From positions 62,001 through 126,000 of the forward strand of contig NW_027476488.1 of the NCBI RefSeq assembly GCF_051020955.1: DNA of 64,000 nt, in the 5' to 3' direction. The position numbers were made by a program, and so were the translations under genes. This document shows positions 1 to 15,078 of this stretch, one piece after another. Position 1 is the first letter of the stretch, and each line of letters starts with the position of its first letter. The notes below the pieces were generated by a model. It made no database searches. It was not told the DNA's origin and worked only from the letters and a program-made list of their open reading frames with translations. The DNA is from Megalopta genalis (taxonomy: Eukaryota > Arthropoda > Insecta > Hymenoptera > Halictidae).

Positions 1-6
1 AAAATC

Positions 7-865
7 AGCCTTATACTTCGTATTGATTTGAAGCTAAATCATGTATTTCGCATGGATTTGCATCTAGCTCATTTGATTTCCCTGCATTTGTAGCAATGTC
101 ATGTATAAAACAAGTATTTGCAGCTAATCCATTTGTATCGCATGGATTTGAAGCTAACTCGTTTGTTTCGCATGCAGTTGTAGCTAAATAATGTATATCA
201 CAAGTATTTGTAGCTAAACCATTTGTTTTGCATGGATTTGAATCTAAGCCTTCTACTTCGCATTCATTTGAAGCTAAATCATTTGTTTCGCATGGATTTG
301 AATCTAAGCCTTGTCCTTCGAATTGATTTGAAGCTAAATCATTTGTTTCGCATGGAATTGAATCTACCTCGTATGTCCCTCCAGCTTTTGAAGCTGTATC
401 ACTTATATCGCAAGTATTTGAAGCTAAATCATATGGGTCGTATGGGTTTGAAGCAGAACCTTCTACATCGCATTGATTTGAAGCTAAATCATTTTTTTCG
501 CATGGATGTGAAGCTAAACCTTCTACATCGCATTGATTTGCAGCTAAATCATTTGTTTCGCATTTATTTGAATCTAAGCCTTGTCCTTCGAATTGATTTG
601 AAGCTAAATCATGTGTTTCGTATGGATTTGAAGCTAAACCATCTACATTGCATTGACTTGAAGCTAAACCTTCTACATTCTATTGATTTGAAGCTAAACC
701 TTCTACCTGTTTTGCTTTGAAGCTGAACCTTCTATATCATATTGATTTGCAGCTAAATCATGTGTATCGCGTGGATTTGATGCTAACTCGTTCGTTACGC
801 ATGCAGTTAAATCTAAATAACGTATATCACAAGTATTTGAAGCTAAACCATTTGATTCGCATGGA
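7..865. repeat. segmental duplication, copy 1 (partner 2656-3512)
   Basis: This block of about 860 bp recurs 2,649 bp downstream, with the offset dropping to 2,648 after a single-base deletion near 2885 (catgaattg in place of catggatttg). Both copies carry rare private variants, for example a monomer with atgtcataTAAAACAAG-like sequence and the CTGTTTTGCTTTGAAGC junction at about 707 and 3355. Shared private variants show recent duplication inside the array and not independent drift. A shorter third relative lies near 4200-4440. Confidence 0.8.
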
Positions 866-2655
866 TTTGAAGCTAAGCCTTCTAATTCGCATTAATTGGA
901 AGTTAAATCACGTGTTTTGCATGGATTTGAAGCTAAACCTTCTACATCGCATTGATTTGAAGCTAAATCATGTGTTTCGCATGCAGTTGAAACTAAATCA
1001 TGTCTTTCACAAGTATTTGAAGATGAACCATTTGAATCGCATTGATTTGAACCCGACCCTTCTACTTCGCACTGATTTGCAGCTAAATAATGTGTTTCGC
1101 ATGGATTTGAAGCTAAACCTTCTACTTCGCATTCATTTGAATCTAAATCATTTGCTTCGCATGGATTTGAATCTAAGCCTTGTCCTTCGAATTGATTTGA
1201 AGCTAAATCATTTGTTTCGTATGGATTTGAAGCTAAACCTTCTACATGGCATTGATTTGAAGTTAAACCTTCTATAATCTATTGATTTGAAGCTAAACCT
1301 TCTACCTCTTATTGATTTGAAGCTCAACCTTCTACATCGCATTGATTTGAAGATAAATCGTGTGTTTCGCATGCAGTTGATGCCAAATCATGTATATCAC
1401 TAGTAGTTGAAGCTAAATCATGTGTTTCGCACGGACGTGAAGCTAACTCGTTTGTTTCGCATTCATTTGAAGTTATATCACTTATATCGCATGTATCTGA
1501 TTCTAAATCATTTGTGTCGCATGGATTTGAAGCTAAACCATGTGTATCGCATGGAGTTGAAGCTAACTCGTTCGTTTCGCCTGCATATGAAGCTATATCA
1601 TTTATATCGCAAGTATTTGAAGCTGAACCATGTGTATCGCATGGAGTTGAAGCTAACTCGTTCGTTTCGCCTGCATATGAAGCTATATTTGAGCTAGATC
1701 ATTTGTTTCGCATGGATTTGAAGCTAATCCATCTACATCACATTGATTTGAAGCTAAATCAAGTGTTTCGCTTGGATTTGAAGCTAACTCGTTTGTTTCG
1801 CATGCAGTTGAAGCTAAATCATGTATATCACAAATATTTGAAGCTAAACCATTTGTTTCGCATGGATGTGAAGCTACACCTTCTACTTCGTTTTGATTTG
1901 ATGACAAATCATGTTTTTCGCTTTGATTCGAAGCCAAATCATGTGTTTCGCATGGATTTGAAGCTAACTCTTTTGTTTCGCTTCCATTTAAAGCTATATT
2001 ACTTATATAGCAAGTATCTGATGCTAAATCATTTGTTTCGCATGGATTTGAAGATAATTCTCCTACATCGCATTAATTTGCAGATAAATCATGTGTTTCG
2101 TATATACTTGAAGCTAACTCGTTTGTTTTGCATGCAGCTGAGGCTATATCACCTATGTCCGGAGTGTTTGGTGCTCAATCGTTTGTATGGCATGGATTTG
2201 AAGCTAAACCTTCTATGTCGCATTGATTTGAAGCTAAACCATGTGTATCGCATGGAGTTAAGCTAACTCGTTCGTTTCGCCTGCATATGAAGCTATATCA
2301 TTTATATCGCAAGTATATGAAGCTAAATCATTTGTGTCGCATGGATTTGGAGCTAATCCATCTACATCGCATTGATTTGAAGCTAAATCAAGTGTTTCGC
2401 TTGGATTTGAAGCTAACTCGTTTGTTTCGCATGCAGTTGAAGCTAAATCATGTATATCACAAATATTTGAAGCTAAACCATTTGTTTCGCATGGATGTGA
2501 AGCTAAGCCCTCTACTTCGCATTGATTTAAAGCTAATTCATGTGTTTCTCATGGATTTGAAGCTAACTCGTTTGTTTTGCCTGCATTGAAGCTATATCAC
2601 ATATATCGCAAGTATTTCATTCCAAAATCATTTGCTTCGCACGGATTTGAATCTA

Positions 2656-3512
2656 AGCCTTATACTTCGTATTGATTTGAAGCTAAATCATGTATTTCGC
2701 ATGGATTTGCATCTAGCTCATTTGATTTCCCTGCATTTGTAGCAATGTCATGTATAAAACAAGTATTTGCAGCTAATCCATTTGTATCGCATGGATTTGA
2801 TGCTAACTCGTTTGTTTCGCATGCAGTTGTAGCTAAATAATGTATATCACAAGTATTTGTAGCTAAACCATTTGTTTTGCATGAATTGAATCTAAGCCTT
2901 CTACTTCGCATTCATTTGAAGCTAAATCATTTGTTTCGCATGGATTTGAATCTAAGCCTTGTCCTTCGAATTGATTTGAAGCTAAATCATTTGTTTCGCA
3001 TGGAATTGAATCTACCTCGTATGTCCCGCCAGCTTTTGAAGCTGTATCACTTATATCGCAAGTATTTGAAGCTAAATCATATGGGTCGTATGGGTTTGAA
3101 GCAGAACCTTCTACATCGCATTGATTTGAAGCTAAATCATTTTTTTCGCATGGATGTGAAGCTAAACCTTCTACATCGCATTGATTTGCAGCTAAATCAT
3201 TTGTTTCGCATGGATTTGAATCTAAGCCTTGTCCTTCGAATTGATTTGATGCTAAATCATGTGTTTCGTATGGATTTGAAGCTAAACCATCTACATTGCA
3301 TTGACTTGAAGCTAAACCTTCTACATTCTATTGATTTGAAGCTAAACCTTCTACCTGTTTTGCTTTGAAGCTGAACCTTCTATATCATATTGATTTGCAG
3401 CTAAATCATGTGTATCGCCTGGATTTGATGCTAACACGTTCGTTACGCATGCAGTTAAATCTAAATAACGTATATCACTAGTATTTGAAGCTAAACCATT
3501 TGCTTCGCATGG
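2656..3512. repeat. segmental duplication, copy 2 (partner 7-865)
   Basis: This is the second copy of the 7-865 block. At its right end (about 3502) the match jumps to sequence resembling 1141 onward, which is the junction left by a non-allelic exchange within the array. Confidence 0.8.
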
Positions 3513-6500
3513 ATTTGAATCTAAGCCTTGTCCTTCGAATTGATTTGAAGCTAAATCATGTGTTTCGTATGGATTTGAAGCTAAACCTTCTACATGGCAT
3601 TGATTTGAAGTTAAACCTTCTATAATCTATTGATTTGAAGCTAAACCTTCTCCCTCTTATTGATTTGAAGCTCAACCTTCTACATCGCATTGATTTGAAG
3701 ATAAATCGTGTGTTTCGCATGGATTTGAAGCTAACTCGATAGTTTCGCATGCAGTTGGAGCTAAATAATGTATATCACAAGTATTTGTAGCTAAACCATT
3801 TGTTTCGCATGGATTTGAAGCTACGCCTTCTACTTCGCATTGATTTGAAGCTAAATCATTTGTTTCGCATGGAATTGAAGCTACCTCGTATGTTCCTCCA
3901 GCTTTTGAAGCTGTATCACTTATATCGCAAGTATTTGAAGCTGAATCATATGTGTCGTATGGATTTGAAGCAGAACCTTCTACATCGCATTGATTTGAAG
4001 CTAAATCTAGTGTATCGAATGGATTTGAAGCTAAACCTTCTACATCGCATTGATTTGCAGCTAAATTATTTGTTTCGCGTGGATTTGAATCTAAGCCTTG
4101 TCCTTCGAATTGATTTGAAGCTAAATCATGTGTTTCGTATGGATTTGAAGCTAAACCATCTACATCGCATTGACTTGAAGCTAAACCTTCTACATTCTAT
4201 TGATTTGAAGCTAAACCTTCTACCTGTTTTGCTTTGAAGCTGAACCTTCTATATCGTATTGATTTGCAGCTAAATCATGTGTATCGCGTGGATTTGATGC
4301 TAACTCGTTCGTTACGCATGCAGTTAAATCTAAGTAACGTATATCACAAGTATTTGAAGCCGAACCATTTGATTCGCATGGATTTGAAGCTAAGCCTTCT
4401 ACTTGGCATTAATTGGAAGTTAAATCACGTGTTTTGCATGGAATTGAATCTACTTCGTATGTCCCTCCAGCTTTTGAAGCTGTATCACTTATATCGCAAG
4501 TATTTGAAGCTAAATCATATGGGTCGTATGGGTTTGAAGCAGAACCTTCTACATCGCATTGATTTGAAGCTAAATCATTTTTTTCGCATGGATGTGAAGC
4601 TAAACCTTCTACTTCACATTCATTTGAAGCTAAATCATTTGTTTCGCATGTATTTGAATCTAAGTCTTGTCCTTCGAATTGATTTGAAGCTAAATCATGT
4701 GTTTCGTATGGATTTGAAGCTAAACCTTCTACATCGCATTGATTTTAAGCTAAATCATGTGTCTCGCATGGAATTGAAGCTACCTCGTTTGTTCCTACAG
4801 CTTTTGAAGCTATATCACTTATATCGCAAGTATTGGAAGCTAAATCATATGTGTCGCATGGATTTGAAGCTGAACCTACTACATCGCATTGATTTGAAGC
4901 TAAATCTTGTGTATCGCATGGATTTGAAGCTAAGCCTTCTGCATCGCATTAATTGAAGCTAAATCATGTGTATCGCATGGATTTGAAGTTAACTCGTTTG
5001 TTTCGCATGCAGTTGTAGCTATATAATGTATATCACAAGTATTTGTAGCTAAACCATTTGTTTCGCATGAATTTGAAGCTTAGCCTTCTACTTCGCATTG
5101 ATTTGAAGCTAAATCATTTGTTTCGCATGGAATTGAAGCTACCTCGTTTGTTCCTCCAGCTTTTGAAGCTGTATCACTTATATCGCAAGTATTTGAAGCT
5201 AAATCATTTGTTTCGCATGGAATTGAAGCTACCTCGTTTGTTCCTCCTGCTTTTGTAGCTGTGTCACTTATATCGCAAGTATTTGAAGCTAAATCATATG
5301 TGTCGTATGGATTTGAAGCACATCCTTCTACATCGCATTGTTTTGAAGCTAAATCTAGTGTATCGCATGGATTTGAAGCTAAACCTTCTACATCGCATTG
5401 ATTTGAAGATAAATCGTGTGATTCGCATGGATATGAAGCTAACTCGGTAGTTTCGCATGCAGTTGTAGCTAAATAATGAATATCTCAAGTATTTGTAGCT
5501 AAACCATTTGTTTCGCATCGATTTAAGCTACTCCTTCTACTTCGCATTGATTTGTAGCGAAACCATTTGTTTCCCATGAATTTGAAGCTAAGCCTTCTAC
5601 TTCGCATTCATTTGAAGCTAAAAAGTGTGTCTCGCATGGAATTGAAGCTACCTCGTTTGTTCCTACAGCTTTTGAAGCTATATCACTTATATCACAAGTA
5701 TTTGAAGCTAAATCATGTGTATCGCATGGATTTGAAGCTAACTCGTTTGTTTCGCATGCAGTTGTAGCTAAATAATGTATATCACAAGTATTTGTAGCTA
5801 AACCATTTGTTTTGCATGGATTTGAATCTAAGCCTTCTACTTCGCATTCATTTGAAGCTAAATCACTTGTTTCGCATGGATTTGAATCTAAGCCTTCTGC
5901 ATCGCATTGATTTGAAGATAAATCGTGTGTTTCGCATGGATTTGAAGCTAACTCGTTACTTTCGCATGCAGTTGTAGCTAAATAATTTATATCACAAGTA
6001 TTTGTAGCTAAACCATTTATTTCCCATGAATTTGAAGCTAAGCCTTCTACTTCGCATTGATTTGAAGCTAAATCATTTGTTTCGCATGGAATTGAAGCTA
6101 CCTCGCTTGTTCCTCCAGCTTTTGAAGCTATATCATTTATACCGGAAGTATTTGATGCTAAATCATATGTGTCGTACGGATTTGAAGTAGAACCTTCCAC
6201 ATCGCATTGATTTGAAGCTAAATCTAGTGTATCGCATGGATTTGAAGCTAAACCTTCTACATCGCATTGATTTGAAGCTAAATCATTTGTTTCGCATGGA
6301 TTTGAATCTAAGCCTTGTCCTTCGAATTGATTTGAAGCTAAATCATATGTGTCGTATGGATTTGAACCAGAACCATCTACATCGCATTGATTTGAAGCGA
6401 AATCTAGTGTATCGCATGGATTTGAAGCTAAACCTTCTACATCACATTGATTTGCAACTAAATCATTTGTTTCGCAAGGATTTGAATCTAAGCCTTACCC

Positions 6501-7799
6501 TTCGAATTGATTTGAAGCTAAACCTTGTGTATCGCATGGATTTGAAGCTAAACCTTCTACATCGCATTGATTTGAAGCTAAATCATTTGTTTCGAATGGA
6601 TTTGAATCTAAGCCTTGTCCTTCGAATTGATTTGGAGCTAAATCATTTGTTTCGTATGGATTTGAAGCTGAACCTACTGCATCGCATTGATTTGAAGCTA
6701 AATCTTGTGTATCGCATGGATTTGAAGCTAAGCCTTCTACATCGCATTGATTTGAAGCTAAATCATGTGTATCGCATGGATTTGATGCTACCTCGTTTGT
6801 TTCGCATGCAGTTGTAGCTAAATAATGTATATCACAAGTATTTGTAGCTAAACCATTTCTTCCCATGAATTTGAAGCTAAGCCTTCTACTTCGCATTGAT
6901 TTGAAGCTAAATCATTTGTTTCGCATGGATTTGAATCTAAGCCTTGTCCTTCGAATTGATTTGAAGCTAAATCATGTGTTTCGTATGGATTTGAAGCTGA
7001 ACCTTCTACATCGCATTGATTTGAAGCTAAACCTTCTACATTCTATTGATTTGAAGCTAAACCTTCTACCTGTTATTGTTTTGAAGCTGAACATTGTATA
7101 TCGCATTGATTTGCAGCTAAATCATGTGTTTCCCATGGTTTTGTAGCTAACTCGTTCGTTGCGCATGCAGTTAAATCCAAATAACGTATATCACAAGTAT
7201 TTGTATCTAAACCATTTGATTCGCATGGATTTGAAGTTAAGCCTTCTACTTCGCATTAATTGGAAGTTAAATCACGTGTTTTGCATGGTTTTGAAGCTAA
7301 TCCTTCTACATCGCATTGATTTGAAGCTAAATCATGTGTTTCGCATGCAGTTGAAGGTAACTCGTCTGTTTCGCCTGTATTTGAAGCTATTTCATTTATA
7401 AGGCAAGTATTTGAAGCTAAATCATTCGTTTCGCATGGATTTGAAGCCAAGCCTTCTACTGCGCTTGGATTTGAAGCTGACTCGTTTGTTTCGCATGAGG
7501 TTGAAGCTAAGTCATGTATATCACAAGTATTTGAAGCTAAACCATTTGTTGCGCATGGATTTGAAGCTAAGCCTTCTACTTCGCATTGATTTGAAGCTAA
7601 GTCTTGTGTATCGCATGGATTTGAAGCAAACCATCTACATCGCATTGATTTGAAGCTTAATCATGTGTTTCGCATGGATTTGATGCTAACTCGTTTGTTT
7701 CGCATGCAGTTGTAGCTATATAATGGATATCACAAGAATTTGTAGCTAAACCATTTGTTTCGCATGAATTAGAAACTAAGCCTTCTACATCGCATTGAT

Positions 7800-8286
7800 T
7801 TGAAGCTAAATTATGTGTTTCGCATGGAGTTGAAGCTAACTCGTTTGTTCCGCATTCATTTGTAGTTATATCACTTATATCGCATGTATCTGATGCTAAA
7901 TCATTTGTGTCGCATGGATTTGAAGCTAAACCTTCTACATTCTATTGATTTGAAGCTAAACCTTCTACCTCCTATTGTTTTGAAGCTAAACCTTCTACAT
8001 GGCATTGATTTGCAGCTAAATCAAGTGTTTCGCATGGATTTGAAGCTAACTCGTTCGTTTCGCCTGCAGTTGAATCTACATTACTTATATCGCTAGTATT
8101 TGAAGCTAAATCATGTGTATCGCGTGGATTTTGATGCTAACTCGTTTGATTAGTCTTCATTTGAAGCTATATCACTTACACCCCAAGTGTTTGAAGCTAT
8201 ATCATTTGTTTCGCATGGATTTGAAGCTAAACCTTCTTCATCGCATTGATTTGCAGCTAAATAATGTGTTTCGCATGGATTTGAAG
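7800..8286. repeat. segmental duplication, copy 1 (partner 9783-10269)
   Basis: About 487 bp are repeated at an offset of 1,983 bp (66 monomers plus 3 bp). The block carries a distinctive cluster of three consecutive CTTCTAC-type monomers and the 31-bp monomer CGCGTGGATTTTGATGC, at 8112 in this copy and at about 10105 in the partner. The copies differ at only a few positions. Confidence 0.8.
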
Positions 8287-9104
8287 CTAACTCGTTCGTT
8301 GCGCATGCAGTTAAATCTAAATAACGTATATCACAAGTATTTGAAGCTAAACCATTTGATTCGCACGGATTTGAACCTAAGCCTTCTACTTCGCATTAAT
8401 TGGAAGTTAAATCACGTATTTTGCATGGATTTGAAGCTAAACCTTCTACATCGCATTGATTTGAAGCTTAATCATGTGTTTCGCATGGATTTGATGCTAA
8501 CTCGTTTGTTTCGCATGCAGTTATAGCTATATAATGGATATCACAAGAATTTGTAGCTAAACCATTTGTTTCGCATGAATTTGAAGCTAAGCCTTCTACT
8601 TCGCATTGATTTGAAGCTAAATCATTCGTTTCGCATGGAATTGAAGCTACTTCGTTTGTTCCTCCAGCTTTTGAAGCAGTATCACTTATATCGCAAGTAT
8701 TTGAAGCTAAATTATATGTGTCGTATGGATTTGAACCAGAACCTTCTACATCGCATTGATTTGAAGCTAAATCTAGTGTTTCGCATGCAGTTGAAGCTAA
8801 ATCATGTCTTTCACAAGTATTTGAAGATGAACCATTTGAATCGCATTGATTTGAACCCGAGCCTTCTACTTCGCACTGATTTGCAGCTAAATAATGTGTT
8901 TCTCATGGATTTGAAGCTAACTCGTTTGTTTCGCCTGCATTGAAGCTATATCACATATATCGCAAGTATTTCATTCCGAAATCATTTGCTTCGCACGGAT
9001 TAGAATCTAAGCCTTATACTTCGAATTGATTTGTCGCTATATTATGTGTTTCGCTTGGATTTGAAGTTAAGCCTTCTAGTTTGCATTGATTTAAAGCATA
9101 ATCA

Positions 9105-9480
9105 TGTGTTTCGCTGGGTTTTGAAGCTCTACTCGTTTGTTTCACGTGCAGTTGATTCTAAATCATGTTTATCACAAGTATCTAAAGCTAACGCATTTGT
9201 TTCGCAAAAATACGGAGGTATACCATGTGTTTCGCGTTCAATTGAAGCTAAATTATGTGTTTCGCATGGATTTGAAGCTAACTCGTTCGTTTCGCCTGCA
9301 GTTGAATCTACATCACTTATATCGCAAGTATTTGAAGCTAAATCATGTGTATCGCGTGGATTTTGAAGCTAACTCGTTTGATTAGTCTGCATTTGAAGCT
9401 ATATCACTTATACCCCAAGAGTTTGAAGCTAAATCATATGAATCGCTTGGATTTGAAGCTAAATCATATGATTCGCGTGG
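9105..9480. repeat. segmental duplication, copy 1 (partner 10458-10833)
   Basis: About 375 bp recur at an offset of 1,353 bp. The block contains a very unusual monomer, TTCGCAAAAATACGGAGG at about 9202 and about 10555, seen nowhere else in the window. This gives a clear fingerprint for the duplication. Confidence 0.8.
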
Positions 9481-12400
9481 ATTTGAGGCTAAACCTTCTA
9501 CATCGCATTGATTTGAAGCTAAATCATTTGTTTCGCATGGATTTGAATCTAAGCCTTGTCCTTCGAATTGATTTGAAGCTAAATCATGTGTTTCGTATGG
9601 ATTTGAAGCTAAACCTTCTACATCGCATTGATTTGAAGCTAAATCACGTGTTTCGCTTGGATTTGAAGCTAACTCGTTCGTTGCGCATGCAGTTAAATAT
9701 AAATATCGTACATCACAATTATTTATACCTAAATCATTTGCTTCGAATGGATTTGAAGCTAAACCTTCTACATGGCATTGATTTGAAGCTAAATTATGTG
9801 TTTCGCATGGAGTTGAAGCTAACTCGTTTGTTCCGCATTCATTTGTAGTTATATCAATTATATCGCATGTATCTGATGCTAAATCATTTGTGTCGCATGG
9901 ATTTGAAGCTAAACCTTCTACATTCTATTGATTTGAAGCTAAACCTTCTACCTCCTATTGTTTTGAAGCTAAACCTTCTACATGGCATTGATTTGCAGCT
10001 AAATCAAGTGTTTCGCATGGATTTGAAGCTAACTCGTTCGTTTCGCCTGCAGTTGAATCTACATTACTTATATCGCTAGTATTTGAAGCTAAATCATGTG
10101 TATCGCGTGGATTTTGATGCTAACTCGTTTGATTAGTCTTCATTTGAAGCTATATCACTTACACCCCAAGTGTTTGAAGCTATATCATTTGTTTCGCATG
10201 GATTTGAAGCTAAACCTTCTTCATCGCATTGATTTGCAGCTAAATCATGTGTTTCGCATGGATTTGAAGCTAAACCTTCTGCATCGCATCGATTTGAAGC
10301 AAAATCATGTGTTTTGCATGGATTTGATGCTAACTCGTTTGCTTCCACTGCATTTGAAGCTATATCAGTTATATCGCAAGTATCTGATGCTAAATCATTT
10401 GTTTTGCATGGATTTGAAAATAAATCTTCTACATCGCATGGATTTGCAGCTAAATCATGTGTTTCGCTGGGTTTTGAAGCTCTACTCGTTTGTTTCACGT
10501 GCAGTTGATTCTAAATCATGTTTATCACAAGTATCTAAAGCTAACGCATTTGTTTCGCAAAAATACGGAGGTATACCATGTGTTTCGCGTTCATTTGAAG
10601 CTAAATCATGTGTTTCGCATGGATTTGAAGCTAACTCGTTCGTTTCGCCTGCAGTTGAATCTACATCACTTATATAGCAAGTATTTGAAGCTAAATCATG
10701 TGTATCGCGTGGATTTTGAAGCTAACTCGTTTGATTAGTCTGCATTTGAAGCTATATCACTTATACCCCAAGTGTTTGAAGCTAAATCATATGAATCGCT
10801 TGGATTTGATGCTAAATCATATGATTCGCGTGGATTTGAAGCTAAACCTTCTACATCGCATTGATTTGAAGCTAAGTCATGTTTCTCGCATGGATTTGAA
10901 GCTAAACCTTCTGCATCGCATTGATTTGAAGCAAAATCATGTGTTTTGCATGGATTTGATGCTAACTCGTTTGCTTCCCCTGCATTTGAAGCTATATCAG
11001 TTATATCGCAAGTATCTGATGCTAAATCATTTGTTTTGCATGGATTTGAAGATAAATCTTCTACAAAACCATGGACTTGCAGCTAAATCATGTGTTTCGC
11101 ATGGATTTGAAGCTAAACCTTCTGCATCGCATTGATTTGAAGCAAAATCATGTGTTTTGTATGGATTTGATGCTAACTCGTTTGCTTCCACTGCATTTGA
11201 AGCTATATCAGTTATATCGTAAGTATCTGATGCTAAATCATTTGTTTTGTATGGATTTGAAGATAAATCTTCCACATCGCATGGATTTGCAGTTAAATCA
11301 CGTGTTTCGCATGGATTTGAAGCTAACTCGTTAGTTTCGAATGCATTTGAAGCTATATCACGTTTATCGCACGTATCTGATTCTAAATTATTTGTTTTCG
11401 CATGGATTTGAAGCTAAGCCTTCTACTTCATATCGATTTGAAGTTAAATGATATGTATCGCATGGATTTTGAAGCTAACTCGTTTGATTCGTCAGCATTT
11501 GAAGCTATATCACTTATATCCCAATTGTTTGAAGCTAAATCATTTGTTTCGCATGGACTTGAATCTAAACGTTCTACATCGCATTGATTTGAAGCTAAAT
11601 CATGTGATTCGCTTGTATTTGAAACTAACTCGTTTGTTTTGGCTGCATTTGAAGCTATATCACTTATATCTCAAGTGTTTGAAGCTAAATAATTTGTTTC
11701 GCATGGATTCGAAACTAAACCTTCTGCATCGCATTGATTTGAAGCTAAATCATGTGTTTTGCATGGATGTTATGCTAACTCGTTTATTTCCCCTGCATTT
11801 GAAGCTATATCACTTATATCGCAAGTATCTGAATCTAAATCATTTGTTTCGCATGAATTTGAAGCTCAGCCTTCTACTTCGTATCGATTTGAAGTTAAAT
11901 GATATGTATCGCATGGATTTTGAAGCTAACTCGTTTGATTCGTCAGCATTTGAAGCTATATCACTTATATCCCAATTGTTTGAAGCTAAATCATTTGTTT
12001 CGCATGGACCTGAATCTAAACGTTCTACATCGCATTGATTTGAAGCTAAGTCATGTGATTCGCTTGGATTTGAAGCTAACTCGTTTGCTACGGATGCATT
12101 TGAAGCTATATCAGTTATATCGCAAGTATCTGATGCTAAATCATTTGTTTTGCATGGATTTGAAGCTAAACCTTCTGCATCGCATTGATTTGAAGCAAAA
12201 TCATGTGTTTTGCATGGATTTGATGCTAACTCGTTTGCTTCCCCTGCATTTGAAGCTATATCAGTTATATCGCAAGTATCTGATGCTAAATCATTTGTTT
12301 TGAATGGATTTGAAGATAAATCTTCCACATCGCATGGATTTGCAGTTAAATCACGTGTTTCGCATGGATTTGAAGCTAACTCGTTAGTTTCGAATGCATT

Positions 12401-13154
12401 TGCAGCTATATCACTTATATCGCAAGTATCTGAATCTAAATCATTTGTTTCGCATGGATTTGGAGCTAAGCCTTCTACTTCGTATCGATTTGAAGTTAAA
12501 TGATATGTATCGCATGGATTTTGAAGCTAACTCGTTTGATTCGTCAGCATTTGAAGCTATATCTCTTATATCCCAATTGTTTGACGCTAAATCATTTGTT
12601 TCGCATGGATTTGAATCTAAACCTTCTACATCGCATTGATTTGAAGCTAAATCATGTGAATCGCTTGGATTTGAAGCTAACTCGTTTGCTTCGGAATTCA
12701 TTTGAAGCTATATCACTTATATCTCAATTGTTTGAAGCTAAATCATTTGTTTCGCATGGATTTGAAGCTAAATCTTCTGCAACGCATTGATTTAAAGCTA
12801 AATCATGCGTTTTGCATGGATTTGATGCTAACTCGTTAGTTTCGACGGCATTTGAAGCTATATCACTTATATCGCAAGTATCTGAAGCTAAATCATTTGT
12901 TTCGCATGGATTTGAATCTAAATCATTTGTTTCGCATGGGTTTGAAGCTAAGCCTTCTACTTCGCATTGTTTGAAGCTAGATCATGTGTTTCACTTGGAT
13001 ATGAAGCTAACTCGTTTGTTTCTTCTGCATTTGAAGCTATATCACTTCTATCTCAAGTGTTTGAAGCTAAATCATTTGTTTCGCATGGATTTGAAGATAA
13101 ATATTATACATCGCAATTGATCTGAAGCTAAATCATGTGTTTCGCATGGATTTG

Positions 13155-14940
13155 AAGCTAAACCTTCTACATCGCAATGATTTGAAGCTAAATCATGTGT
13201 TTCGCTTGGATTTGAATCTAAACCTTCTACATCGCATTGATTTGAAGCTAAATCATGTCTTTCGCATGGATTTGAAGCTAAATCGTTCGTTTCGCCTGCA
13301 TTTGATGCTATATCACTTATATCGCAAGTATCTGAAGCTAAATAATTTGTTTCGCATGGATTTGAAGCTAACACGTTTGTTTCACATGCAGATGAAGCTA
13401 AATCATGTATATCACAAGTATTGGAAGCTAAACCATTTGATTCGCATGGATTTGAAGCTAATCCTTCTACTGCGTATCGATTTGAAGCTAAATGATATGT
13501 ATAGCATGGATTTTGAAGCTAACTCGTTTGATTCGTCTCCATTTGAAGCTACATCACTTATATCCCAAGTGTTTGAAGCTAAATCATTTGTTTCGCTTGG
13601 ATTTGAATGTACACCTTCTACATCGCATTGATTTTAAGCAAAATCACGTGTTTCGCTTGCATTTGAAGCTAAACCTTCTAAATCACATTGATTTGAATCT
13701 AAATCATGTGATACGCTTGGATTTGAAGCTAACTCGTTTGTTTCGTCTGCGCTTGAAGCTATGTCACTTATATCGCAAGTATATGAAGCTAAATCATTGG
13801 TTTCGCATGGATTTGAAGCTAAACCTTCTACATCGCACTGATTTGCAGCTAAATCATTTGTTTCGAATGGATTTGAGGCTAACTCGTTTGTTTCGTCTGC
13901 ATTTGAAGCTATATCACTTATATCCGAAGTGTGTGAAGCTCAATCATTTGTTTCGGATGGATTTGAAGCTAACTCTTTTGTTTCGTCTCCATTTGAAGCT
14001 AAATCACCTATGTCGCTAGCATCTGAAGCTAAATCATTTGTTTCGCATGGATTTGAAGATAAAACTTCTACATCACATTGATTTGCTGCTAAATCATGTG
14101 TTTCGCATGGATTTGAAGCTAATCCATCTACATCGCATGGATTTGAAGCTAAACCTTATACATCGCATTGATTTGAAGCTAAATCACGTGTTTCGCTTGG
14201 ATACGAAGCTAACCCGTTTGTTTCTCCTGCATTTGAAGCTATATCACTTATATCGAATGTATATGATGCTAAATCATTTATGTCGCATGGATTTGAAGCT
14301 AAACCTTCGACATAGCAATGATTTGAAGCTTAATCATGTGTTTTGTATGGATTTGAAGCTAACTCGTTTGTTGCCCCTGCATTTGAAGCTATATCACTTA
14401 CATCCCAAGCGTTTGAAACTAAACCATTTATTTCGCATGGATTTGAAGCTAAACCTTCTGCATCGCATTGATTTGAAGCTAAATCATGTGTTTTGCATGG
14501 GATTGAAGCTATCTCGTTTGTTTCCCCTGCATTTAAAGCTGTATCACTTATATCGCAAGTATCTGATGCTAAATCAGTTGTTTTGCATGGATTTGAAGCT
14601 AAATCTTCTACATCGCATGGATTTGCAGCTAAATCATGTGTTTCGCATGGATTTGCAGCTAAACCTTCCTCATCGCATTGATTTGAATCTAAATCATGTG
14701 TTTTGCATGGATTTGATGCTAACTCGTTTGTTTCCCCTGCATTTGAAGCTATATCACTTATATCGCAAGTATCTGATGCTAATTCAGTTGTTTTGCATGG
14801 ATTTGAAGCTATCTCGTTAATTTCGCCTGCATTTGAAGCTATATCACTTATATCGCAAGTATCTGAATCTAAATCATTTGTTTCGCATGGATTTGAAGCT
14901 AAGCCTTCTACTTCGTATCGAGTTGAAGTTAAATGATATG
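13155..14940. repeat. segmental duplication, copy 1 (partner about 21834-23680)
   Basis: A block of about 1.8 kb recurs about 8.5 kb downstream. The offset changes from 8,679 to 8,469 and then to 8,738, so the copies differ by internal events of 210 bp (exactly seven monomers) and 269 bp. Shared private variants include atcgcaatga at 13171 and 21850, and the TCTGCGCTTGAAGC monomer at about 13746 and 22215. Confidence 0.75.
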
Positions 14941-15078
14941 TATCGCTTGGATTTTGAAGCTAACTCGTTTGTTTCGTCTGCATTTGAAGAAATACCTCTT
15001 ATATCTCAAGTGTTTGAAGCTAAATCATTTGTTTCGCATGGATTTGAAGCTAAGCCTTCTACTTCGTATCGATTTGAA

